Assembly: GCF_025985425.1 (NCBI RefSeq)
Contig: NZ_CP094972.1
Coordinates: 1,860,001-1,924,000 of the forward strand
Source of the DNA: Entomomonas sp. E2T0
Lineage (GTDB): Bacteria > Pseudomonadota > Gammaproteobacteria > Pseudomonadales > Pseudomonadaceae
Length of the DNA: 64,000 nt
Direction of reading: 5' to 3'
A model generated the notes under the pieces. It made no database searches, was not told the DNA's origin, and saw nothing but the letters and a program-made list of their open reading frames with translations. Both the position numbers and the translations under genes were made by a program. The stretch's first letter is position 1. Every line of letters begins with the position of its first letter. Positions 8,759 to 18,070 of this stretch are shown here, piece after piece.

Positions 8759-9823
8759 TTACTGCAAGTTGGTTTTAAAGAATGTGGTTAGTTTATCAAA
8801 TGGAATAAGATTCACTCGGTCATATAAATCCACATGTCCTGTATCTGGAACGATATAAAGTTCTTTGGGTTGTGCTGCGCGTTTGTAAGCGTCTTGACTA
8901 AATTCAATTGAATGAGCTTTTTCACCAGCAATAAATAACATTGGCCGTGGTGAAATAGTTTCAATATCATTGAACGGATAGAAATTCATAAATTTCACGT
9001 TGCTGGTCAGGGTTGGATGAGTTGTTAACTCAGCAGACAAACCTTTAGGCGTAAATTCTCCTCGAGGCGTACGATAAAAATCAAAGAATTCGCGCTCAAT
9101 CGGCGTAGACTTATCATTAATTTCATGTACCGTTCCACTGGTATATTTTGTTTCACCGCCAGTGAATTCAACATAACGTTGCTGAGCAGCATCGGCAATG
9201 ATTTGCTTTCTTTGTTCCAGCGTTAATGAGTGATTTAACGCATTGCGGTTTGCAGCCCCCATATCGTACATACTCACTGTCGCAATCGCCTTCAAGCGGG
9301 GATCGATTTTAGCCGCGCTGATGGCAAAGCTGCCACTGCCACAAATACCAATTACACCTATATTTGCTCGGTCCACAAAAGGCTGCGTTCCTAAATAATC
9401 CACGGCCGCACTAAAGTCTTCGGCATAAATATCGGGTGATACTAAATTACGTGGTTGTCCCTCGCTTTCCCCCCAATACGACAGATCAATTGCTAACGTG
9501 ACGAAGCCTTGTTCTGCCATTTTAGTTGCATATAAATTAGCACTTTGCTCTTTTACCGCTCCCATAGGATGACCGACAATAATAGCCGGATGCTTAGCAT
9601 TTTGGTCGAACGCTTTAGGCATAAACAAATTACCTGTCACATTCATAGTAAATTGGTTTTTAAAGGTTACTTTTTGTACGGTTACTTTATCGCTTTGATA
9701 AAAATTATTTGCACCATTTGACATATCTTGACCTATAGCTGATGTGGATGAAATAATGCCTGCGAAAGCGATCAATATTGCTATCGCACCATTAAAGTTG
9801 AGGAGTTGCCGAAGTTTTGTCAT
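8759..9823 (-). CDS. Exported alpha/beta hydrolase of the dienelactone-hydrolase-like group
   Basis: The 354-residue protein has an N-terminal signal or anchor (residues 11-30). The core contains GHPMGAVKEQ (oxyanion region), the nucleophile elbow GICGSGSF with Cys161 where most hydrolases have serine, an acidic residue near IAGEKAHS, and His in DTGHVDLYD. A cysteine nucleophile is the dienelactone-hydrolase pattern. YcjY-like exported hydrolases look similar, and the substrate is unknown. A ruined paralogue of its C-terminal half lies at 16181-16644. It sits between the MFS exporter and the cyclophilin-like gene. Confidence 0.82.
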   Translation of the reverse strand: MTKLRQLLNFNGAIAILIAFAGIISSTSAIGQDMSNGANNFYQSDKVTVQKVTFKNQFTMNVTGNLFMPKAFDQNAKHPAIIVGHPMGAVKEQSANLYATKMAEQGFVTLAIDLSYWGESEGQPRNLVSPDIYAEDFSAAVDYLGTQPFVDRANIGVIGICGSGSFAISAAKIDPRLKAIATVSMYDMGAANRNALNHSLTLEQRKQIIADAAQQRYVEFTGGETKYTSGTVHEINDKSTPIEREFFDFYRTPRGEFTPKGLSAELTTHPTLTSNVKFMNFYPFNDIETISPRPMLFIAGEKAHSIEFSQDAYKRAAQPKELYIVPDTGHVDLYDRVNLIPFDKLTTFFKTNLQ

Positions 9824-9881
9824 AAGACCCCCTTTGGTATAATAAATGGTCGTTTACATTAATAATTTTCAAAATAAAACA

Positions 9882-11087
9882 TTACGCTAATCTATTTGTT
9901 GCCCTGAAAAATAATGAGAAACTCAATTTGATTAATATTGCTGATCCAGCCAGAATCAGCGCTGCTGTGATAAAGATACCGTACATGCCTATATTGTCGA
10001 AAATCAGTCCACCGATCGCTGCTGCTAAGCCAATCGAAAATTGAATTGCAGCCACCGATAGGCCACCAATCATTTCTGCTTTATCTGCTAGAGTACGAGC
10101 AATCCACGTAGACCAACCGACAGGGATAAAACCAAACATCAATCCCCAGCCAATGACTAAGATCAAGTTCCAAATGGTTTGTCCATTACTGCTCAATAAT
10201 AAAATCGCAAGCACGAGCAGGATAAGATGAACAGCAATCATGGTTGCTCGAAACTGTTTGCCGAGGAAAAAACCAGCAATAAAAGTTCCCATGCAATTAG
10301 CGATACCAAATACTAGTAAAACAGTTGCTAATGTATCTGACGATAATGTCAGGTTATATTCGAGAAATGGCCTAAGATAAGTGAAAAAGATATGGTAACC
10401 ACCGTAACTGAAAATTGTGGCACCAATACCAATAAGCACCCAGTTTTGCTGCAACAGACCAAACATATTTTTAAAACCATTGCCTGTCTGCGCTGTTAAG
10501 GAAGGTAAAGCAAAATATTGCCAGACGAGTGCAATAGCACTTAACAGCGCGGAAAGTAGGAAAACGCTACGCCAGCCAATTATAGAACCTAAATAGCTGG
10601 CAAGTGGTAAGGAAATAATGGTCGCGACAGAAACTCCCGCATATATAATACTTAACGCACGGGGAATATCTCTTTTAGGCGCCAGCTGTAACGCAACTGC
10701 CGAAGCCATTGACCAGAAGCCACCGACGCAAAGCCCTAATATACCGCGACCCATTAACAACACAGGATAATTAGGTGCTAAGGCAACCAATATGTTTGAA
10801 ATCACTAATAAAGCAGACAATATCAGTAAAATATAACGCCGATTAATCGTCTTCGTTAATGGCGATAATGTCAGGCTGGCAAGCACGGCCAAAACACCCA
10901 CCACTGTTACGCTTTGCCCAGCCATACCTTCGGTAATATTTAACTCTTGCGCAATAGGTGTTAATAAACTCACTGGAATAAACTCTGCAGCAATTAAACT
11001 GGTTACCCCTATAAACAGCGAGCAGATTGCCGACCAATGTGCTTTTTCCAATGATGCATTTATCTCTACTTTCATCTTAATACTCAA
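9882..11087 (-). CDS. MFS transporter, DHA1/AraJ-like efflux family
   Basis: The 401-residue polytopic inner-membrane protein has about 12 hydrophobic segments. Early features fit the drug:H+ antiporter-1 sugar-efflux-like branch: EFIPVSLLTPIAQELNITEGMAGQ in the first loop, and GRGILGLCVGGFWSMA around residues 113-128. It probably exports a small molecule; the substrate is unknown. It is followed 58 bases later by a hydrolase gene. It is divergent from a LysR regulator, a common arrangement for inducible exporters. Confidence 0.88.
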   Translation of the reverse strand: MSIKMKVEINASLEKAHWSAICSLFIGVTSLIAAEFIPVSLLTPIAQELNITEGMAGQSVTVVGVLAVLASLTLSPLTKTINRRYILLILSALLVISNILVALAPNYPVLLMGRGILGLCVGGFWSMASAVALQLAPKRDIPRALSIIYAGVSVATIISLPLASYLGSIIGWRSVFLLSALLSAIALVWQYFALPSLTAQTGNGFKNMFGLLQQNWVLIGIGATIFSYGGYHIFFTYLRPFLEYNLTLSSDTLATVLLVFGIANCMGTFIAGFFLGKQFRATMIAVHLILLVLAILLLSSNGQTIWNLILVIGWGLMFGFIPVGWSTWIARTLADKAEMIGGLSVAAIQFSIGLAAAIGGLIFDNIGMYGIFITAALILAGSAILIKLSFSLFFRATNRLA

Positions 11088-11156
11088 TCAGTTAAAAATC
11101 AGCGAACGTGTCATAACGAACGCATTACTTTTGTCAGTAAAAGGCAACTTACTCTC

Positions 11157-11405
11157 TCATTTATTAAAAAATTGAGGTGAATTGCCATTACGACTTTTTT
11201 TCAAGGAGTAAAGCAAATAGTCAAGACAATCGATCTGCTTTTGTTTTTCATGGAGTAGTTCAAGCAACTGGCAACGGTGACGAAGTAATATGCGTAATTG
11301 TTCTGCTGTATTACCTTTTGCTTGCAAGTCAATATACTTCGCTATGAACGCTTCTTTACAACCCGCATCTTTTAAGTTTTGAACACTCACCAAAAACACA
11401 TCCAT
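11157..11405 (-). CDS. Short protein resembling the C-terminal half of a MerR regulator
   Basis: The 82 residues line up with the end of the winged helix and the dimerisation coiled coil of MerR regulators: LKDAGCKEAFIAKYIDLQAKGNT, then LLRHRCQLLELLHEKQKQIDCLDYLLYSLKK. The helix-turn-helix that should precede it is missing. The frame stays open upstream but shows no MerR-like sequence. It may be a 5'-truncated regulator or a free dimerisation module. It would be the first gene of the leftward operon, 69 bases before the MFS gene. Confidence 0.55.
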   Translation of the reverse strand: MDVFLVSVQNLKDAGCKEAFIAKYIDLQAKGNTAEQLRILLRHRCQLLELLHEKQKQIDCLDYLLYSLKKSRNGNSPQFFNK

Positions 11406-11455
11406 CTCATCTTTTAACCCGATTACTTTTAATATTTTTAAGTTTATTAAGATAA

Positions 11456-11500
11456 TAAAGGTATGTAAAATACTTATATTGTATAGTAAGTAATGCCTTT
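11456..11500. promoter_or_regulatory. Possible operator between LysR gene and divergent operon
   Basis: The gap between the divergent genes contains AAAGGTATG and, 27 bases on, CATTACTT-like sequence ending AATGCCTTT. The outer arms AAAGGYATK are inverted copies of each other. LysR regulators usually bind dyads in just this position. This is a pattern match by eye only. Confidence 0.3.
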
Positions 11501-11543
11501 AAAGCATAGGTCTATATTTTGTTAAATATAGGGAGTACAGTTC

Positions 11544-12422
11544 ATGGATATCAAAGTACTACGTTATTTCTTAGCACTTGCCAGAGAGGAGAGTGTAACT
11601 GCTGCTGCCGAATATTTACACTTAACTCAACCAACCTTATCAAGACAACTTAGCGAACTGGAAGATGAACTCGGTACTACATTGTTTATTCGCGGTAGCC
11701 GAAAAATAACACTAACTGATGAAGGAATGCGGTTGCGTAAACGAGCGGAGGAAATCGTTGAATTGGTCAGAAAGACTGAGGCCGAATTTCAGGCTCCAGT
11801 GGAAATCATTAGCGGCGATATTTACATTGGTGGTGGTGAAAGCTATGTGATGGGATTGGTCGCTGATGTGATTAAAGAGTTACAGAACGATTATCCACAT
11901 GTTAATGTTCATATTTTTAGTGGCGATGCGGATGAAGTTACTGAACGTATCGATAAAGGTTTATTAGATTTCGGAGTACTTATTGAACCAGCACATATCA
12001 GTAAATATGACTCTTTAGTTTTACCAGCAAAAGATACATGGGGGGTATTAATGCGCAAAGATAGTCCTTTGGCGCAAAAAGAGTTCATTCAACCGAAGGA
12101 TTTATGGGACTTGCCTTTGATTGGTTCAAAGCAACGGTTTGTTGATGACCGCATCGCAAAATGGATTAAACGTGATTATAAAAAACTAAATATTGTTGCA
12201 ACGTATAATTTAATTTTTAATGCAACCTTAATGGTGGAAAAAGGTATTGGTTATGCATTATGTCTGGATAAACTGGTCAATACTGCTGGTAATAGCTCAC
12301 TCTGTTTCCGTCCACTTAAACCAGTACTGGAAGTAGATGTGGATATTGTTTGGAAAAAATATCAGATATTCTCTAAACCGGCTGAACTGTTTTTACAACG
12401 TCTGAAAGCCGCTTTTGGCTAA
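11544..12422 (+). CDS. LysR-family transcriptional regulator
   Basis: The 292-residue protein has the standard N-terminal winged helix-turn-helix (residues 1-60: LRYFLALAREESVTAAAEYLH, then TQPTLSRQLSELEDELG) and a periplasmic-binding-like effector domain from about 90 on. GGGAG lies 8 bases before the ATG. Full length and no defects are seen. It is divergent from the leftward hydrolase/MFS operon and probably regulates it in response to a small ligand, since LysR proteins usually control the adjacent divergent genes. Confidence 0.92.
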   Translation: MDIKVLRYFLALAREESVTAAAEYLHLTQPTLSRQLSELEDELGTTLFIRGSRKITLTDEGMRLRKRAEEIVELVRKTEAEFQAPVEIISGDIYIGGGESYVMGLVADVIKELQNDYPHVNVHIFSGDADEVTERIDKGLLDFGVLIEPAHISKYDSLVLPAKDTWGVLMRKDSPLAQKEFIQPKDLWDLPLIGSKQRFVDDRIAKWIKRDYKKLNIVATYNLIFNATLMVEKGIGYALCLDKLVNTAGNSSLCFRPLKPVLEVDVDIVWKKYQIFSKPAELFLQRLKAAFG

Positions 12423-12677
12423 GCTACTTCACGGATATTTTTTAGTCTTGTTTGATTTGGCTTTTAATTATTTTAGGTAAACTATTCGATTAATTTAAAA
12501 AATATAAATAAACATTTTAAAGAAGTGAGTAAGGCTTAAAAAATTAACATAAAATCAAGCATGGTCGCAAACTAGATTTTTGACAAAAATAATGTAGCGT
12601 TTTATAACTATCGACAATTACATATAACAACCATAAAGATTACATGTAACAAATTAAAAGCGAAATTTCAGCTCTTA

Positions 12678-13901
12678 ATGGGGATTATCTGTGTAATTCC
12701 GGGTGTTGGGGGCGGGTTTCGGTTAGCATTTAAGTCACTCCTCAGAAAAACGCAGTTCTATGGTCCTGTCATGTTTGATGTTGTTGTAGCGATTTTAGAA
12801 GAAGCTAACCGATTATTCGACATGAATTTACCACTAAATCCTGAAAAATACTTGATGCAAATGATAGATGTACCAGCGTTACAAGGATACCTTGATGAAG
12901 TTCGTGTAAAAAGTGTCGCGGAACTTAATGAGTATACTGTAGCACGTTGGTTGGGAGCCCCTGAAAAACTGGATAGTTTTTTACGTGATGTGAGTGGCCA
13001 ATTAACCATGATTGTCGAAGATGTATTAGTTCCTGCAGTACGTATTGCCATTGAACGCTGTCTATTAAAGCGTATAAACTCAGCCAAAAACAGTTTCGCA
13101 CCACAAGGAAAAACGGGGAATACCCAACCCCATGGTAAGACCAGTATACCAACCGTAACCAAAAGTCGCGGTAATTTGACGGCCAGAATTAGAAGTCAGT
13201 TCCAAAATATTAATATGAATTTTGTGATTGGCGGGGTTGGCGAACATGTTGCCGATTACTATTGTCTTGAGCAATTAGGATGAGGTAAAGGACAATGGAT
13301 TGAGCATGATAAAGGACAAGCAGGGTCTTGGCAACAATCACCAAGTTCACATCACCCAGGCAAACTAAACGACGGCAAAAAACTCAATAAAAATAGCTAT
13401 ATTGGCAATGATACAGGTATTGATGGCTTGTGGCGAGCAAATCCTAGTAATAACCAAGGTAAAAAATATGCCATTATTGAAGCAAAAGCCACCGCAGGTA
13501 TTGCCAGACCAACGACCAAGTATCTTGCCAGTCGGCTAGGGGTATTGTCAGAAAAACATAAAGGTAAACCAGTTATTCAGATGGATCATCATTGGGTTAA
13601 GCAGAGAGTGGATAGATTAATGATATCATTGTCGCCTGATATTAGGGCTGATTTTAGACCTTATTCTCAAAATGCTAACTACTCAATAATATGTACCCGT
13701 CATATTATTGCTGTATCACTGTTAGTTGAGCCAGGTCTCTCTCATATTGAGGCGATGATGGATGATACAAAATCTGATCTTGATCATGCAGTTCATAGCG
13801 GTATTGTGATACATAAGTACGGTGAACCAACCATAGAAAATATTATCAAGGAAAAACGACGTCGCTTAACTTCTAAAGGCAATGGAAACAAGCCTAAGTA
13901 A
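12678..13901 (+). pseudogene. PoNe-type T6SS nuclease effector, split by a stop codon and 5'-truncated
   Basis: One reading frame covers this span, broken only by a TGA at 13281-13283. The first part (201 codons) looks like the linker region of PAAR/VgrG-linked toxins (CVIPGVGGGFRLAFKSLL, FYGPVMFDVV) and lacks a PAAR or delivery domain. The second part holds GNDTGIDGLWR and, 15 residues later, AIIEAKAT, the D...E-x-K core of PD-(D/E)XK DNases of the PoNe family. The immunity-type gene directly downstream has the DUF1911 signature of PoNi proteins, which supports the match. The stop separates linker from nuclease. A 157-residue piece could start at 13428 but would lack the GID aspartate. It is most likely inactive. 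Confidence 0.75.
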
Positions 13902-13923
13902 AAGCATAATAGGAGAAATAATA

Positions 13924-14724
13924 ATGTCAGAATTTGAACAACAACGCCGTCAAAAATTATTAGATGAGGACTTTTATCACTATTTTCAAAAAATTTTGAA
14001 TTGGGAAATTTCTGAATATGATAAACATATGAAAACAACTAAAGAGCCTTTTACTGAACCGATGGTTTTTCTTCAATATGAACAATTGTGTTTAGACTAT
14101 ACAGCGGGTAAATCTATTTCAGAATTACCACCCTTGATGGTTTCTATAGTAGAACTTACCACAGAAGCTATAGATTTTGTGGTTAGACATTCATCGGTAA
14201 AAAATAATGAATTTGTGACGCAATTAAATAGCTTTAGTAAGTACTTTGAGAGTGAGTTTCTTTCAAATTTATTGGGATTATGTATCTTATTTGACAGACA
14301 AGACTGGTTTGAAACGATTGTTAAAGCGACCGATCTTGATCAGGAAAATAGAGAAAAGGCGATTGATAGTTTAATTGCGATGAAAATCCCTAACTATCCT
14401 ATTACCGAAGCTAACACGCCAAGAGGGCTCAGTTTTAGAAATCCTCTTTATAAAGCGATACATGCTGAAACCCCAAAAGAAACCTTAAAATACTTAGATG
14501 AATATTTATGTCGCTGGTATGACGGACTACGTAAAGCAGGTTATGAATATATTGATATTCACTTATCACAGCAAGAGGATTCACGTGACTATTGCTCATT
14601 CTATGGTTACTGGTGTTTTGAAGCAGCGGCAGTCGCATATTTAAAAAATATTGACGACAGTAGCTTACAGCATTTTATGTATTACCCTAAAGACATGGTG
14701 GCGTACGCACGAAATAAGCAATAA
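13924..14724 (+). CDS. PoNi-like immunity protein (DUF1911 C-terminal domain)
   Basis: The 266-residue cytosolic protein ends with the PoNi/DUF1911 pattern: YGYWCFEAAAVAYLKNIDDSSL, then YYPKDMVAYAR. PoNi proteins bind and block PoNe DNase effectors. The N-terminal half is helical and corresponds to the DUF1910-like part. Start choice: AGGAG lies 8 bases before the ATG at 13924; an upstream in-frame ATG at 13882 is inside the toxin frame. The gene is intact while its toxin partner is broken, so it could protect against the same toxin in rivals. Confidence 0.82.
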   Translation: MSEFEQQRRQKLLDEDFYHYFQKILNWEISEYDKHMKTTKEPFTEPMVFLQYEQLCLDYTAGKSISELPPLMVSIVELTTEAIDFVVRHSSVKNNEFVTQLNSFSKYFESEFLSNLLGLCILFDRQDWFETIVKATDLDQENREKAIDSLIAMKIPNYPITEANTPRGLSFRNPLYKAIHAETPKETLKYLDEYLCRWYDGLRKAGYEYIDIHLSQQEDSRDYCSFYGYWCFEAAAVAYLKNIDDSSLQHFMYYPKDMVAYARNKQ

Positions 14725-14785
14725 AAATAACCTTGGCTCGTGTAAAACTATTGAGATATAAAAAATAAGACATAAGGTGGATATC

Positions 14786-15598
14786 ATGTGGCCTAAGTCA
14801 GACATAGCAAAATTACCTCCGCCACAACCAATTAAACTCTGGAACTGGTTGTGTATCATCCTATTGGTTTTTGCATTAGCCATACTGATAACGCTATTCT
14901 TTTTCTCCGATAGTGTTAACAATAATAATACCTTCTTTGTTGTGATTCTTGTCGGAATTACAGTGGCGGTGACGGGTATGCTTTTTGGTCTCCGCCTTTT
15001 TATCTATGGTTTAAGCGAGGAAAAAATCGCTCTTTGGAGTGAGGAAATAAAACTCCGCGATGAAAAATGGCAAGACTGGTCAATGCAATCATTGGCTGTG
15101 CTCGGTAGTGTTGTCATTACCCCTCAAAATTTATCGACTGATGACTTATTAGCGAATCAGGCTGAACAAAGTTATTCAGCTCATGAAGTATTTGCTTTTA
15201 GTGAGACAAATAAATGGTTTTATTTAGAGTCCTATCAGTGGATTTTATCCAATTTGTATGACCGATTAAGCCAAATGGATGATGGTGATACTCTAACTAT
15301 TTTACAGTTAAATCAGCATGAACGAAGACAAGATACCGAAATACTCATTCGACGTGCGTATAACGAATTAAAGCTAACACTTGCCCTCGAGTTTCAATAT
15401 ATAGAGTCAAATCAAGAAGGGCCTTTTAACGCCAATCAATTAATTGATAACGAAGAGCCTGCGTTATATTTAGTTATTACTGATAATACGATGGATAATG
15501 ATAGTTCGTCCTTTATTAGTGCTCTATTAGTGGCTAATGAGTCGTTAGCCGTGTTGATTTTAAGGTCAGTTAGTTTTGACATGACATTTTCCTCATAA
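14786..15598 (+). CDS. Membrane protein with two N-terminal helices, unknown function
   Basis: The 270-residue product has two hydrophobic helices (about 22-40 and 50-70) and a polar C-terminal domain of about 190 residues that would face the cytosol. I chose the ATG at 14786 because AAGGTGG lies 7 bases upstream; a GTG at 14777 overlaps that site. I do not recognise a family. It follows the PoNi-like gene by 61 bases, so it may be part of the effector locus, perhaps a second accessory protein. The end is not obviously damaged. Confidence 0.6.
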   Translation: MWPKSDIAKLPPPQPIKLWNWLCIILLVFALAILITLFFFSDSVNNNNTFFVVILVGITVAVTGMLFGLRLFIYGLSEEKIALWSEEIKLRDEKWQDWSMQSLAVLGSVVITPQNLSTDDLLANQAEQSYSAHEVFAFSETNKWFYLESYQWILSNLYDRLSQMDDGDTLTILQLNQHERRQDTEILIRRAYNELKLTLALEFQYIESNQEGPFNANQLIDNEEPALYLVITDNTMDNDSSSFISALLVANESLAVLILRSVSFDMTFSS

Positions 15599-16180
15599 CG
15601 TAACAAATACAAACGTTAATACAATGTAGATTAACGCGGTGATGTTGTTAATGAGAAAACGGAAATAGACATGTACTATTTCAAAATCACAGATGTACTA
15701 ATTTATGTACTAAATTTTTCAGGCTTAAATAGGTTTTTAATGGAAACTATAAGCACCTGAAAAACTATAACTATGTGATTTATATAGAATCTTGGAACTT
15801 ACTGGATGTTAATAACATATGAATTGGAGCGGGAAACGAGACTCGAACTCAGATTATAACATGTTGTTTTTAATTAAATTAATTTTTACCAGAACGCACT
15901 TTGGCGCCATTTCTGGTACCGTCAATTTTATTTCAATGAAACAATGTTGTCAAACCCTGTAAGAGAGTAGATTTCCCAAATTACAAAGCTAATATTCCAG
16001 ATATGGATAATTTTAACTTAACAAGTTATTCAAAGGTTGAGTGGTAAAGTTTATTACTCAAAATATCGCTTTAAAAATCATCAATTTATAATTGATAAAT
16101 ACAACATTAAGATAGTCATCTCTAATATAAATGTTATTGTTATCAAATAATTATTAGTATAAGGATTGAGGAAGCTATAA
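15599..16180. other. Non-coding stretch at island edge
   Basis: No credible gene is seen. The stretch contains a 26-nt piece of a tRNA-Gly 3' end (15825-15850) and a GGCGCC...GGTACC element (15903-15920). The remainder is AT-rich with frequent stops in all frames. Confidence 0.6.
15825..15850 (-). repeat. tRNA-Gly 3'-end fragment, attachment-site-like
   Basis: Read on the minus strand this is GAGTTCGAGTCTCGTTTC followed by CCGCTCCA. That is the T-loop, acceptor strand, discriminator and CCA of a standard bacterial tRNA-Gly(GCC); sequence upstream of the T-loop is unrelated. Integrative elements of the ICEclc/PAGI type use the last 18 bases of tRNA-Gly as their attachment site, and this copy has that sequence. 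The complete tRNA-Gly at 21681 differs at a few acceptor positions, so the fragment was not simply copied from it. Confidence 0.7.
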
Positions 16181-16644
16181 TGAATAAAGTAATATCAGAC
16201 CAAACTCAGTCAGAATTTAATAATGAAATGAGAGAAACTAAAGAGCAATTTATTAACTGAGCGTTAGCCGCACGAGATCATGCGAAAAGAACGGGTATAT
16301 ATTATTCTGTAGATGAGGTTTTAGCTAAATGATCCTGAATTTATTGAAGGAAAAGAGTCAAATGACTTTTACCAGACAGAAAGAGGAAAAGTTGTTTCTA
16401 ATGATCGCAGAAGTATAGCTGCTACCTATGCCAAATTTATGACTTTTATCCATTCAATGATATTGAATCCACTTCACCTAGACCGATATTACTTGTGGTT
16501 GGTGAAATCGCCCCTTCTCGTGGCTGCATTGATAATGCTTATAAATTAGCCGCAGAGCCTAAAGAGCTTGTTATTGTGCCAAAAGCTAATGGCATAGATT
16601 TGTATTATCGTGCAGATTTGATTCTATGGAATAAGTTAACTTAA
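16181..16644 (+). pseudogene. Ruined C-terminal half of an exported alpha/beta hydrolase
   Basis: Pieces in shifting frames match the second half of the hydrolase at 8759-9823. One piece contains FYQTERGK, like FYRTPRGE there. The last frame has FYPFNDIESTSPRPILLVVGE and EPKELVIVP, like FYPFNDIETISPRPMLFIAGE and QPKELYIVP. There is an in-frame TGA at 16258 and at least two frameshifts. The final catalytic histidine region reads NGIDLY instead of TGHVDLY. It cannot be functional. It marks the first recognisable content inside the proposed island. Confidence 0.75.
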
Positions 16645-16739
16645 TTTTTTAACCAATACCTTAATAACTACTAACAATGTTTTACTATAGCTACAGCCTA
16701 TATGGGCTGTAGCTATAGCTTTCTTAATTAAATATTATC

Positions 16740-17882
16740 TAAAATTTTTTGTAAAAACTAACGTTAAAATACAAGTTAAAGTCATTAAGAAACCATATCC
16801 AATCGCTAATTCAATAAAACTAGATTTATGAGCAATTTGGCTAACGATCAAATTAGGTATGGTAGCCCCACTATAAGAAATAAAAAATATAGTAGAAAGG
16901 ACACTAGCCCTATCTTTTTCATTTGTTTCATTTAAGATGAGAACGCATAAAGCCTGTAAATATTGCTCCCCAAGCTATGCCTGCAAAAATACTAGCAATA
17001 AGAAAGGGAATAAAACTAGCTAGATGTAAAAATAAGATCACCGCAACAATACTAACTAAAAATAATATCATTTCCAATTTCTGAGCTTTAATAGGATTAA
17101 TTTTCCCGCAATGGAACCACCAATTAGATTGGGAGCCACAATACTATTAGTTATACCAAGTTGTTGAAATGCCATCGTTAAACTGTATACTTGATAAAGA
17201 CCCTCAATAGCCAATATCTCAATAAATATACAGGTTGTAGCAGGCAAATATTTTCTAACTGATTTTGGAACATATATCTGTGGAATTAAAGAGCGTATAA
17301 CACCTTTACATTTATTTTGCCCAATAGTTTCAATGCTGAATATAAATAAAACAGCACAAATAATTAATATGGCTAAAAGAACTTCAAAAACTAATATTGT
17401 TGACCCTAGCTTGACTCCTTCAGTAAACCTGAACCAAATGCTCCGCAGGTTAGTCCAAGCATGGGTGAGCCACTGATTACGGTAGTACCTAACCAGATAG
17501 GGGATTCAGGAGCGGTGTCTACAGCATAGGTAGCTATAGAATACAAACCATAGGATAAGCCTTGCATCAATCTGCCAATAAAAAGAGAAGAACTACTTGA
17601 TGAGACATGATAGAAAATTAAACAACCGATGGCTGCTAATAGAACTGTAATGAATGATATAAGCTTGTGCCCTAAATAATTTGACAGCCTAGCTAGTATT
17701 AATAGTGCTATCATTAAATTATTTTGCTCGTTTAAGGCTAAATACCGACTTGAACTCACTGGCATATCACAGTTTTTGAAAATACCTGTTAGTTGAGAAA
17801 AGTAAATTTTTAACTCATGCCTTATTAAATATTTACTCAACAAACAAATAAAAACGCGAACAACATAGTGGACTATTCCCAA
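16740..17882 (-). pseudogene. Degraded MFS transporter gene
   Basis: The reverse strand holds one 158-codon open piece (17406-17882) with MFS features: LGHKLISFITVLLAAIGCLIF, FIGRLMQGLSYGLYSIATYA and APESPIWLG. Downstream pieces continue the transporter in other frames (VLLAILIICAVLFIFSIETI, LTMAFQQLGITNSIVAPNLI, then more hydrophobic helices to about 16740). A stop after KESS and several frameshifts break it. It is a different MFS subfamily from the intact exporter at 9882. The N terminus also looks eroded. Confidence 0.7.
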
Positions 17883-18070
17883 ATATATCTATGTGTGATT
17901 TGAAAGATATTCATTTAAACTTTAAGCATATCGTCGCATTGCTCTAATAAATCTTATGAAATATGCTTGACTTAAAAAATAATCTAAATCGTTATTTTAA
18001 GAGTTAAATATGAATATACAGATAAAATCACCTGTATGTAATGTTAAGAATATTTTTGGGGATATGGTGT

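Noticed and set aside
12758-13162. 134-codon reverse frame in the PoNe pseudogene
   Set aside because: It has no features of its own, while the plus strand matches toxin linker and nuclease sequence.
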